From positions 62,001-126,000 of the forward strand of contig WHUX01000053.1 of the NCBI GenBank assembly GCA_015179025.1: 64,000 nucleotides of DNA. The letters are read 5' to 3'. Made by a program: the position numbers and the translations under genes. Shown in pieces: positions 36,083 to 46,275 of this stretch (position 1 is its first letter; every line of letters begins with the position of its first letter). The notes below the pieces were generated by a model that was given only the letters and a program-made list of their open reading frames with translations, ran no database searches and was not told the origin of the DNA. The DNA is from Terfezia claveryi (taxonomy: Eukaryota > Ascomycota > Pezizomycetes > Pezizales > Pezizaceae).

Positions 36083-38100
36083 GGTGAGTGTGATAAGCCT
36101 TGCAGCAACTGAACCTATTCTGCGTTGATTGCCGGCTTAAGTGTTCCTGGTTGCAAGGCGCCAACGCTGGGCATACACTCACACTAAGGTACTAATATTG
36201 TTGATTTCGTAAAGCCTAGGGGAAATCCCTGTGTAGAATGATAGTTAGTAATAGTCCAGATTGACTACGCTTGGTGATAAAGAGAGATAAGTTCCCGAAG
36301 GAGGAGAGGATGAATTCACGGTTGTGGTGTATGCCTAGCTGCCGTTAGCGAGGGGCGATAGGTACACTATAAGGACCTGACTTACGGTTCAGTCACAGCT
36401 AAGCTGAATAATGATAGCCTCCGATGGTACACTCTAAGTGAGTGCTGCTCAAGGGGTGATTTTTTATGTTGCTGCTGCTGCTGTTGCCTGAAGGATGAGG
36501 ACGGTAGTTGTAGCCCTAATGACAGGACATACGGCAGTTCCCAGGAATACTTTCGCCTATTGTTGAATCTATTAAAAACCGATCTTGCCCGTGTGAGGGG
36601 GAGTAGGGGAGCGCTCGATTGCATACGTATCTGCTGAACTCAAAGTAATCCGAAGGCTAGATAACCAGCTCTAGATCTCCGGGGAATGGGGAAAAGGTGT
36701 GGACCGTAATGCAAGCTGTTTACTGTATGCGCTGAGAGATGTATGTATAAGTGTATAAGCCGTACATGTGCGGTATATATGAACCCAGGACCGGTGTCGA
36801 TGTTAACAACTGCTTATGATGAGCTGGGAGGGGTTATTTTGCTACAGACTTACCATAAACTGATAATGCATTGTAGTACAGTGTAGTACGGAGGCAGTAG
36901 ATCTGGGCACTAGCTGATGCAGAGAGAGCTTGTACTAGTACATACCTACCCGAAATAATATAACCAGACTATATATCGCTCAGAAATTACAGTTGCAAAG
37001 AAACCCTTACTCGAATAAATATATATATGATTTCCGCTAACCTAGGCTATTGCAGTGCACATGTCTCGTGATCCGTCCATGTCTAAGTGACGGGATGGAA
37101 TTTGTGACTCGTAACTACAAAATGGCTAGTAGTTAGGTCGAGTATCATGACTACACATAGTTGAAGAATAATCATCTGATCATAGCTTGAATACCCATAC
37201 ATTTACTACATAACCTGAGCCTCATGATATGCAATATGCTCAACCTGAGCCGAACTGCTAATCACATCTGTAATATGGACTTTTCTGTGCAATATCTCTA
37301 TGCTTGTTATAGTGCAAAAAGCGCCCTAAATTCGAGAGAACTGTATTGAAGCCTGTTATTCCCGATATTATCTTAGTACTTACTAGCCCCAGACTACTAG
37401 AATAGGTAGACATGAGTGGTTAGGCGGCCTTTAAGCCCAGCCCAACAGTACATAAGTACGATGTACTAGCTCGTAGCCTCATCAGGACTCTAGATCTGCT
37501 TCTCTGAAGCAATTTATTAAGTCCGAATAGCTCGTACTGATGCCTACTTTCAGCTTCGTCAATTGCGGGCATTCAACCACCCCTTTGAGTTAAAACACGG
37601 GTTTGCACCACCTCCAGCTGTTCTCTCATGTAGTCCACGACACTTGTTAAACTGAATTATGTGCAAAAGTAGAGGTACTAGCTGACAGACTTCCAAATAA
37701 AGTGAAAAAGATTTTTTATAAAGGTGAACATATAAATGGTAAGTAGTATCTTTATTTCTCAAACCATATTTTGCAGTAATCCTCATATCAGAGAATCCTT
37801 TGTAAATTGTTAGACCAGAGCAACCATTCTATGCCTTGTCAACTACGAAGTACATATATGATCATTATTATAGTACATATACCTGCGTCAACAGTGTCAA
37901 CATCCAGGAAGTCCACACCAGTTTCCGTTGAGAAGTGCTTAAGATAGGTATGATAAAGGCTTATGAGATTGGAATAGAGGATATCAAACAGATATTGGGC
38001 GAGTCCTATCTTTCCGCTAAAAGACAAAAAAATCACATTCACGTGCTTCTACTGACCAGTTATGTCTGGACTTGACCTTATCCCTCCAGAGAATTCCATA
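36083..38100. other. intergenic, no gene seen
   Basis: AT-rich 2 kb upstream of the SAPS gene. Only short frames, no transposon ends or RNA genes that I can recognise. Confidence 0.55.
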
Positions 38101-38109
38101 GATAAGGAA

Positions 38110-38627
38110 GACACTGCTTTTGTGATACTGTGAACACATTTTGTCCCAGAGGGCTGTCTGACTATGAGCTTAGCAATCTAATGGCCATAAGATTCGGTGA
38201 AGTTACTTTAAGTGAAATTGACAACGAGAACACACACTTTCTCATCACCCAGAGGGAGAAAAATGGACCTAAAATCTTTGTGAATGGGTCGAGCTAGTTT
38301 TTGTTTGGGTCTGACTTCTCAGACAGTACCAAGTCTCTAGAAATAAGAGAGCATATAAATATAAACTTACTCCAAGTCGCATGCGTTGGATGCTTTGGAG
38401 GGGATGAGCGAAAGGCAAGGATTACCCTGATCTCGTGGGTATACCTCAATCGGTCATCAAGGCAGTTCGGACTAGTTAACCATGATATTGGGCCCCTTAG
38501 CAACATGACAGGTACTCCCCAAGGTTATCTCCACCCTGAAGAATTTTATCTCTCTGACCACAAATCAATTCCCCTCACCCTGCTCGAGTCCCTTACATTC
38601 TGCCTAAGAACCCAGCGACTTCGGTAA
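38110..38627 (+). pseudogene. unidentified reading frame broken by one in-frame TAG
   Basis: From about 38113 to a TAA at 38625 one plus-strand frame is open for some 170 codons except for a single TAG at 38295-38297. ATG codons lie at 38181 and later. The translated text is of ordinary protein composition (for example LSEIDNENTHFLITQREKNG before the stop and GDERKARITLISWVYLNRSS after it). I recognise no family. It could be a recently inactivated gene fragment, a spliced gene in which the TAG is intronic, or chance. Confidence 0.3.
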
Positions 38628-38642
38628 ATTTCGTCCCCATAC

Positions 38643-38714
38643 TTTTTTTTTTTTTTCTTTTTAAAAAAAAAAAAGAAATACTCATTATGTACATGCGGCC
38701 CCAATGAGGGGCCC
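38643..38714 (-). mobile_element. poly(A)-tailed retroposon-like fragment (second copy)
   Basis: A T-rich/A-rich homopolymer stretch (38643-38676) is joined to ATACTCATTATGTACATGCG and a short GC-rich piece. The same ATACTCATTA...CATGCG...CCCC arrangement follows the poly(T) of the insert at 53864-53940. In reverse complement both end in ...TAATGAGTATT plus an A-rich tail. I see no clean target duplication here, so the call rests on similarity to the other copy. Confidence 0.35.
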
Positions 38715-38999
38715 ATGGCTATGGGCGACCGATTGTGGCCATCTTTATCATGGAGATTGGGTGCCCCCTTGCCAAGCTCGTTGAGTGATGCTGTTATGCT
38801 TGATGTTAAGCCATTTTACAGATCAACTCTGATACTCTAAGGTCAAAGAACATGTACAGGTAATTTCAGTGGATGCACAGCCCTCGACGGTTTCAGCAGC
38901 CTAGTTTATTAGCATGAAATATTTCTTACAAAACCGCCAGTTGTGAAAAAATCAAAAAAAAATAAAAGGAAGCAAGGAGGAAGTTCAAACTCTGGAATT

Positions 39000-39310
39000 A
39001 TACCTATTCCTCTGATATCTCAAGAAATCTGACCAACTGAGTTGTAGGGAGTTAAGAATGTATGGGCGAAGTAGTTGTCAAGTACCTACCTTCTCAGTCC
39101 AATTTGTATGGCAACGGCATGTACGGCATGTACCCATGCTTTTGCCAACTTGCAGCAGCTCAACTCTTTTTGAGTGGAGAAGAAGGGGAGATATTAGGTG
39201 AGGTATGTATTCTGGATAATTTCAACATGATTCTAGAAGCACCAAACAATTGAGGGCGTTGACGAATTTCAACGACTGAGGACGGCCGAATAATAATGGC
39301 ACAGAACTAT
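39000..39310. repeat. diverged ~300-bp repeat, copy 1
   Basis: Matches 43230-43545 in the same order and orientation: CTGATATCT with AAGAAATCT, then TTTGTATGGCAACGGCATG (39103-39121, identical in the other copy), GCAGCAGCTC, GATATTAGGTGAGGTA, TTCTAGAAGCA and ATAATGGCAC. Similarity is high in blocks with small gaps. No inverted ends are visible, and the short open frame here is not credible as protein. Confidence 0.7.
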
Positions 39311-39318
39311 ACATACTA

Positions 39319-39482
39319 CCGTATTTTCTGGTTCTTTATGACCCGGAGCTAGCAAGATCTAACGTGAAGAGGTGTGATTTTCACTCAACTAGACCTATCG
39401 AAGTGCTCGTGCGGACAAGAACGTTGGATTTGTATGAGAGAACTTGCAGTAGCGCCGGGTCATAAACAACCAGAAAATACGG
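39319..39482. mobile_element. small MITE, 164 bp, TA target duplication
   Basis: The arms start CCGTATTTTCTGGTT and extend about 33 bp with two mismatches between left (from 39319) and reverse-complemented right (to 39482). Both ends are flanked by TA (39317-39318, 39483-39484). The terminal CCGTA is shared with the MITE at 16187-16704, though the rest of the arms differ. It sits immediately after repeat copy 1. Confidence 0.8.
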
Positions 39483-39484
39483 TA

Positions 39485-40189
39485 CTTAGTCTGGCATGAG
39501 AAGGTGGGTGTAGCCAGCCTGCTTACCCTTTATAGAACCTAGTATCTGATAAAGGAAAAGAAACATGCGGTAGTATTCGTAAAAATAGCGAATATAATTC
39601 AGCAGAAATCAACACACTCACAAAACACATAAAACAGGTCACACACGAGAAAAAAAAAACCGCGCAGCATATAAACCCCAAAGCTAGCCAAATCCAGGAG
39701 AAAATAGCACATATCAAATATTTTCAAAATAGCAGCGCAAAATAAAAGTAACAAAAGAACCATCTTGTTTTCGAACAAGGAAAAGTTAAGTTAAAAAAGG
39801 AAAAAAGGAGCTCCGCTAGAGTTTTGAAGCTCGTTAATCAACAAACCTCAGCTAATTATCTCACAAACCGCCTACCATAAGACTTACATGTAATGTCCAA
39901 TCCTAGGGCTGAGGAGAGAACCATAAGAAACAAAGGGAGCCAAAAAAATGAATGCCTGAGAGAAAGAAAGAAAACAAGATACAAATAGTCTAATTTACTT
40001 TATTTCCAAGCATGCAAACCTCTGTCCTTTCAAATCTCTTCCCCATTCGTCCTTTCCTTAGGAGAATATTTTGATATACCTCAGAAGCACTCTTCACACT
40101 TGCGACCAGTCTTAGCACGAACCATGTCAGGCTGAACGAAACCCCTTCTCCATTCCTGCTGGCCTCTCCGCCAACGCCATCAACTAGTC
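39485..40189. other. 3' flank of the epsin gene
   Basis: A-rich sequence with many AAAA runs and no gene; probably the 3' UTR and downstream region of the minus-strand epsin gene. Confidence 0.4.
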
Positions 40190-42133
40190 CTACAGATCAA
40201 TCAACTGGCCCGAGCCTGGTTGCTGGGATTGCTGTTGCTGAGTGAATCCGCCAAATGGATTATTTCCCTGTGGCTGTCCGTATCCAGCACCAAACCCATT
40301 CACCCCCATCCCAGCAGGCCCCGTATGCGCAGGGACCAATCTATTCGCAGGCGGTTGAAGCCCAACTCCAGTTTGTTGATTAGTAAAGAAAGGATTAGTA
40401 CCGGTAGGTTGAGAAACCATTCTCCGATTGCCTTGACCTGCAGAATTGATGAACGTTCCAGGGGCAGTATGTTGCGCAGGAATACGGAGGTTCCCAACGT
40501 TTCCGAAGGTATCCTGTCCACTCTCGAGTCCCATTGCAAGGAGGCTGTTAAGGTGAGCGTGTTGGGGGATTTCTGGCTTCTTGGTTTGGACCGGAGTAGC
40601 TGGTGTAGAGAATCCACCAAATAACGATGGTTGTTGTTGTTGCTGCTGTTGCTGTTGCTGTGCCAACATACCTAGCGATGGAGCTACAGTCCTGGTAGGT
40701 GATTGGGGCTTGCTAAATTGTGCAAATGGATTGTTGGATCCGGTGGGCATTGGCTTGAGGGCTTCTGTTTGCTGATTGTTGCTGGTATATGGATTGTTCA
40801 TACCGGGTTGAAGATACCCAGTTGGTTGTGTTATTTGTGGGTTGCTGTACGGATTTGCGTTACCAAAGCCAGTCGGCTGGGGTATGAACGCGGATTGCTG
40901 ATCAAACCCAGTTGGCTGTATTTGTTGGAATTGATCATATCCTGTAGGCTGTGACATCTGTTGTTGATACATCCCCGTAGGCTGTTGTAGGAAAGGCTGG
41001 GAATACAGATTATCCAAGAATCCAGTGCTCTGAGGCTGCTGGAACTGGGCAGTAGGGTTTCCCCAGAAGTCCACTGCCGGTCCTTGGGCGTAGCCCTGCT
41101 GAAATTGAGGCTGTTGCTGGAAGAATTGCTGTTGTGGTGCTTGTGTTGCTTGAGGTGTTATATTGTCGAACAGAGATTCGGCATTGGCTCTCTCTAGCTC
41201 CTTCTGACGCAATTCCTCTTCTTCCTTACTCAGTTTGATCGCCTTCTCCAGATCCTCGTCGGTCTCATGAGTTTTGTTTGCCTGTCTTCTCTTTTCCTCT
41301 TCGGCTGAGTACTTACTAGCCTCAATAGCCAATCGGTACTCTGCATCCTCGTCATCATTCTTAGCGCGATGATTACCAGTTGACGCCCTACTTGGTTGCC
41401 GCCTCTCCTGAGCTGCGTTGAAATTCGAACCCGACCCTTGGTAGTCGTCTATGGGGTTAACACGAGACTTCCACAGCTTCCGGTCCTTTCGTTCATTCCG
41501 TAGACGCTCCTCATCAAGAATCAGGGATGTCAGTTCCTTTGCGGTGACCCTCACTATGAAGAATAAGTCAGAGATAAAAGCGAGATAGTATAACCATTGA
41601 GCATACCACTTAGTCCCTGATCCCTACCCTCTTCGTCGATATAGATAAACTCCCGTAAAGTCTTTATAATGTAAATATTATCCTTCGCCCACACAACGAC
41701 ATGCTCGGACCCCTCGTGGAGACAGTAATCCAGCACCTTGAGAGCTTTCAGGACGTGCTTCCAGTTCTTTCCTTTGTCGTTCAATCTCCGGTCAAGCATA
41801 TCCATAATCTCAAAAAAGTCATGGTTTCTATCCCATTCCAACTTATTAGCTTAGGGTATCTCAGGTCACCAGACGGAGAATCGAAGTGCGCAAGGGAGTT
41901 ACGAACGTATCAAAAGTCATGCGAGCGATTTCGCTCATTTCTGTCCCACTTGGTCCCCATGGATCATTGCTGGTAGCTGTAACACTCAGTGTTAGTCACG
42001 AGGGGTCATCTCAACGGTCAAGAAAGGCAAGTCCGTCATCTGAGCAAGGATCCTACGCACCATTCCGAACCTTAATCTGAGTCGACGAATACCCCTTCGT
42101 GACGTTTTTCACACTGCGAATGACTTTCGACAT
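40190..42133 (-). CDS. epsin, ENTH-domain endocytic clathrin adaptor, 581 aa
   Basis: Four exons: 42133-42061, 41976-41903, 41841-41607 and 41553-40190 (1746 nt in frame; introns 84, 61 and 53 bp). The ENTH domain spans residues 1-~145: MSKVIRSVKNVTKGYSST, NDPWGPSGTEMSEIAR, MLDRRLNDKGKNWKHVLKAL, YIIKTLREFIYIDEEG. It is followed by a basic helix ending KLWKSRV. Two ubiquitin-interacting-type motifs follow (around EYRLAIEASKYS and DLEKAIKLSKEEEE). The rest is Q/P-rich, with about ten repeats of the form QPTG(F/Y/M), a Q10 run, NPF motifs (NNPFAQF, TNPFFTN, NNPFGGF) for EH-domain partners, and a C-terminal clathrin box LIDL. This is the full Ent1/Ent2 layout: PI(4,5)P2 binding, cargo ubiquitin binding and clathrin recruitment at the plasma membrane. 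Confidence 0.95.
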
Positions 42134-43229
42134 AAATATGGCTTCTTTGCGATGGTCGCTCTCGTTCTGTGCTTTCTTGGGTTGGTGATGATGTGGTAAA
42201 GGCGGATAAGTTCACTAGCTTGTCTCGATTGGTCCCGGGGGGGTGGTTGGTAATATGTTATGTGATACCCAAAAAAACCTTCCTTAGTTCAGGACCACTT
42301 AAGCTTCAGTATTCACTTTGAGGGGAAAGCGAATGCGGCTTAGGTGATTGGGCAAGATTTTACGGAGCTGAGAGTGGTTGCAGGTGTTGGGGGATGGAAG
42401 GGCTGTCGATTGAGACCCGTCGTTGGTTTAATCACGGCCAGGGGCAGGTTTGTAGATATACGCAATAAGCTCAGGCTCCAACGGCAGGGGCTCTAGCTCT
42501 AGCTCTAACTATAGCACGTAGAGCGATATGTGATGATCACAGAAACGACAGGAACGAATCCAATATCAGACTAATATCTCATGTCTATTGTTCAAACCAG
42601 GTCTCGACGAGCACATCCTCCCATCTGGCCATACGTTCTAGTGCTCCCACGTGATCCTATCTGTCGCGACGAGGCCTGCTTATGCATATGCTTGTGCCTA
42701 CGTTCCCTACTATTTGCTGCGACCATGCTGCTCGCAACCATACCGATTATGAGCTTATTCCCCTACCTTCATTGTGTTGCCTACATTCTCTAGCTATATG
42801 CCCTAGATAAAATAATTTGTCTGAATGGTAGACGAGGATAAGCCTGAGGGAGTGCGATACCGAAAAATGACGATTTCAAGGCGATCTTCCTGAGATACAA
42901 GACCTGCAACCTAAAACCTACGTAACGAACCCTATCTACTCGAGCGCTAGATAGCATGACATGACCACTAAGAAGACTAACAAGAACGACAAGAACCAAC
43001 AAGGCCACCAAGACCATAAGACTACCGAGATGACAAGAAAGCATATGGAACAATGAGACCACAAGCAAGTAAACAGTGAGAGATGATGTATAGAAAATAC
43101 CATGATATGAAGGATGACATCCTGAGTGAAGGTCATGGGATACTTTGTACAGTTCCAGCCATTAATGTCGTTTGCCGTCGTTAATTTTATACTAATAAGA
43201 AGCTCTAACTACATCTAGAATTCTTCCAG
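42134..43229. other. intergenic, promoter side of the epsin gene
   Basis: 1.1 kb without a credible frame on either strand. Contains short direct GCTCTAGCTCTAGCTCTAAC-like repetition near 42489-42508. No RNA gene seen. Confidence 0.5.
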
Positions 43230-43545
43230 GAATACTTATCCCCCTGATATCTTTTAAGAAATCTAACAGACTGAACCTGATTTGCATTGTACAGAATGTA
43301 TACCTAGCTTGTCATACAAATTTGTATGGCAACGGCATGCACACATGCTCCCTCCAATTTGCAGCAGCTCTGGACATTCTTTGAGTAGAGAAGGGAAGAT
43401 ATTAGGTGAGGTAAGTATTCTAGATAATATGCCAACCTGGTTCTAGAAGCATCAAATAATCGAGGGCTATTGGCGAGGTTTAACGAATTTTCCAAAAGTA
43501 GTGCTTTGACGATGGCCAGACATTATAATGGCACGGCAGAACGAG
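43230..43545. repeat. diverged ~300-bp repeat, copy 2
   Basis: Second copy of the repeat at 39000-39310, sharing TTTGTATGGCAACGGCATG (43321-43339) and GATATTAGGTGAGGTA in the same order. It is followed directly by the GAGTATCGAGGTA tandem array, whereas copy 1 is followed by a MITE. Confidence 0.7.
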
Positions 43546-43550
43546 GCACT

Positions 43551-43728
43551 AGGTAGAGTATCGAGGTAGAGAATCGAGGTAGAGTATCGAGGTAGAGTAT
43601 CGTAGATTGTGTTGATTAATCTGGAACTGTGCTAATAGGTAGAGAATCGAGGTAGAGTATCGAGGTAGAGTATCGAGGTAGAGTATCGTAGATTGTGTTG
43701 ATTAATCTGGAACTGTGCTAATAGGTAG
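43551..43728. repeat. two-level tandem repeat
   Basis: A 13-bp unit, AGGTAGAGTATCG (variant AGGTAGAGAATCG), is repeated four times, then joined to GTAGATTGTGTTGATTAATC and a CTGGAACTGTGCTAAT spacer; the whole block is then duplicated almost exactly (43551-43638 and 43639-43728). The pattern indicates a unit expansion followed by a segmental tandem duplication. Confidence 0.85.
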
Positions 43729-44204
43729 TCTGGTTGCACTACCCCTCGCAGAGGGCTGATGGTATTGTGATGTTTAGTTGTGTATGACTGAGATTGATTT
43801 TTTGTAGTCAGGCATTATGATTATGTGGGTGGACAATTTGCTTCCGGGTGCTCACATTGTTTCTTTAGTCTGGTTGGTTGTTTCTTCAACAAGGTGACCC
43901 AAATCAGGAAATAGCGGAGCTACCGGGAGCTGTTGAATTCATTCCTTCTTACTGTACATAGCCAAGATCATCAAGCGCGGGCCATAGGATACGGACTCGC
44001 TCTCGCAGTCAGTGTAAGATCTGCTCGAGTGGATTTGTGTGCGTTGGTGGCAAGGGAAGAGCAGTAAATTCAGAGTCTAGTTAGCTTTGTAAATTCATTA
44101 CCTCCTAGTTCTCAGATTCCGTATCAAAACCATCTCGCATAAATGACGTCACGTGCCAACGTAACACCGCGAGGAACTCGGTTCGAAGCAAGTACCGGTA
44201 TGTA
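43729..44204. other. intergenic, no gene seen
   Basis: Short spacer between the tandem array and the left end of the nested transposon. TAGTCTGG recurs here (43728 and 43868) and again in the hairpin right of the transposon. Confidence 0.4.
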
Positions 44205-44615
44205 CAGTTACAACTTGCTAAACCGGAACGCCTTTAACCGGAAAACTTGTTATTACGGACGGGCTTTGGCGATTTTGGAACTACAACACAAAATTTTATT
44301 GGCTATACCGGACAAGGAATCTCAAAAATTAAAAAAATATATACGTAGAATCTTAATCAGCAGAACCGGACGGGGTATTTGAGGAAGAGGAAGTTGGAAC
44401 CCAGAAGTCCTTAAGTGATGCTTGATCTGCTGATAATATTTAAGCCCTTCTTGTGCCTGACCAATAGTCTTCAATGGAGAGTTGAGTTGGAAAAAGCAAG
44501 AGCAGAAACAGACATGCTTTGCAAAAAGCGGTTGACAGATCTCCATATTTTTCTCTCAGAGAGAAAGCCCGCTTAACACCCATCCTATAATATCATCAGC
44601 GACCTCCTTACACTA

Positions 44616-45288
44616 GGGGTTGCCACTTCTTAATTCAAGAAAAAAAATAGTGTATAAATAGTGGCCTTGGCGACGCCAACATCATGCCGAATGTAGCTAG
44701 GATGCAATTAAGAAGTGGCAACCCCATAATACTATTAGAATTGCAAAATCTAACAAATACAACTTCATTGCAGTATGCCACGGTTAAGCAAAAGAGGGTG
44801 GGAGCTTACACACCTTATGAGACTTATGCGACAACTACTTCAGCTGATTAATCTAGAACAACTTATCTATGGCTTTACACAAGTCAATCCTATACTTCCT
44901 AAACTCCTTCAAGATCTTTGGAATCGATATGAGTGGATATCTAGACATCGATACTGCTTGTTTCCCTCTTAAGCTCTCTTTATTCTCTTCCATCCACCCC
45001 ACAAGTGCCTCTAGCTCTTCTTTTTGCCACATTCGTTGTCGCTCGGCCATTTCTAGGATTCGTAGGTTTTGTCGGCTTCGTTGGTTGTGTAGTTGATGCG
45101 ATCACCTACGGTTGTTGTGCTTTGTAAGCTAGGATAATTCAGAATTCATAATTCCTACCTCGTCATGCCACTCGAGAGTGGCATGTATGAATTGCAATTG
45201 CGAAGGCAGCCAATCAGCGCTGGCAGTGGCGTTGCCAAGGCATAATTCACACACTATTTTTTTTCTTGAATTAAGAAGTGGCAACCCC
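44616..45288. mobile_element. MITE inserted in the host element, 673 bp, 38-bp perfect arm core
   Basis: The ends GGGGTTGCCACTTCTTAATT (44616) and their reverse complement (ending 45288) are flanked by TA. The first 38 bp of the arms match perfectly and weaker similarity (GCC(T)TGGC..CGCC) continues to about 64 bp. An extra inward copy of the arm end lies at 44706-44725, so the first 110 bp form a smaller palindromic unit of their own. A minus-strand frame at 44853-45050 starts MAERQRMWQKEELEALVGWM and resembles a SANT/Myb-like DNA-binding segment of transposon proteins, here a remnant. Confidence 0.85.
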
Positions 45289-45489
45289 TACTGTCAGAAC
45301 GTTATAGATCTTACTTATTAACTACAGAATTATGTCTGCGCCTTCCAATATGCTTCTTTCCTTTGATCTGCTCGAGTTGCGGTGTGATGAGGTTCTCTTG
45401 TTGCTACGCCCGCAAAATTTGTTATACCGGACGCTAGCTAAACCGGACGGGATCCTAGGAATTTATGCAGTCCGGTTTAGCAAGTTGTA

Positions 45490-46228
45490 CACTCAAACCT
45501 TGCTATAACGGAATGGTAACAGTTGTAAGGCCTCAAAACAGCAAAATAGCATAGAAAGAATACAAAATAGCGCAACCACGAAATGGAACAGCTATAGAAC
45601 AAAACAGTAGAACATCATCTACACTTATAGACGTTGAGATGAAGATACTACCGGTGAAAACCAATCAGTAATAAAGACGCTGAACACGTGTCTCATGCAT
45701 ATTGCCAGTAAGAGCTTGCTCAAGATGATAGCTAACATCAAAGATATTAAGATGGGGCTTTCCTCCAGGAAGTTCTGAAACTGTAAGAGCTTCCAAATGC
45801 CGAATAAGCTCAGTAAGGTGAGAGCGTGCTTGAGCAGTTGTAATTGGAAGTATAGGAGGTGGCGCATAAAGGTCCTCAAGATCTTCCTCCTCACGTCCTC
45901 ACTATCTAAACCCTTTAGATCATGAATAATCTCTTCAATGTTAATGACCTCTGGAGATATAGTAGTATTCACTCCATCTTCATTATAGTCAAGATACTCT
46001 TCAACTAATTTTCAACTAGAGTATTTACTTGTTGAGAGTTGGTTCCGGTGGTGATAAGCAAGCTCATGGAACGGTTGTATATGTAAGGTAAACAATCTCT
46101 GCAAGCACTCTACTTCTATCCTTTTACCCCGCCGAGAACGGACCCCACGCTATTTGCTATAACGGATATTAGCTATACCGGACAGATTACAGCGGATTTA
46201 TGCAGTCCGGTATAGCAAGGTTTGAGTG
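45490..46228. mobile_element. pogo-like element inserted in the right arm of the host element, 739 bp
   Basis: The ends CACTCAAACCTTGCTATAAC (45490) and their reverse complement (ending 46228) match at 22 of 23 positions and are flanked by TA on both sides. The TA used is the one inside the host element's right terminal repeat. The right end shares ATTTATGCAGTCCGGT with the right end of the host, showing that a relative jumped into a relative. It contains a broken transposon-protein remnant. Confidence 0.88.
45625..45972 (-). pseudogene. frameshifted C-terminal remnant of a transposon-encoded protein
   Basis: The minus-strand frame begins with INIEEIIHDLKGLDSEDVRR, typical of a short acidic helical tail. 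From about 45850 the protein-like reading moves to another frame (TAQARSHLTELIRHLEAL, then HLNIFDVSYHLEQALTG) and back near the end (VFSVFITDWFSP in the first frame). Such tails occur at the end of fungal DDE/CENP-B-like transposon proteins as far as I can recall; I am not sure of the exact family. At least one frameshift and loss of all catalytic parts make it non-functional. Confidence 0.45.
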
Positions 46229-46239
46229 TAACTGTAAGG

Positions 46240-46275
46240 TAGTCTGGCCGGCACGAGTCCGGTCCGGCCAGACTA
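46240..46275. repeat. perfect 12-bp hairpin beside the nested transposon
   Basis: TAGTCTGGCCGG (46240-46251) and its exact reverse complement (46264-46275) flank a 12-nt loop. It starts six bases after the end of the host element. TAGTCTGG also occurs on the left side of the transposon, at 43728. Confidence 0.6.

Larger units (their letters stand above)
44205..46234. mobile_element. host pogo-like MITE interrupted by two further MITEs
   Basis: The left end CAGTTACAACTTGCTAAACC starts at 44205 after TA. The matching right end is split: TTTAGCAAGTTGTA ends at 45489 and its last bases ACTG reappear at 46231-46234 before TA. Removing the insert at 45490-46228 and one TA restores a right arm that is the exact 23-bp reverse complement of the left. 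Subtracting both inserts leaves about 614 bp. Internal CCGGA-containing subterminal repeats are shared with the inserted element at 45490-46228, so host and insert belong to one family. No intact transposase is present. Confidence 0.88.

Noticed and set aside
44143..44382. 79-codon plus-strand frame reaching into the transposon
   Set aside because: It crosses the left end of the host element and has no domain.
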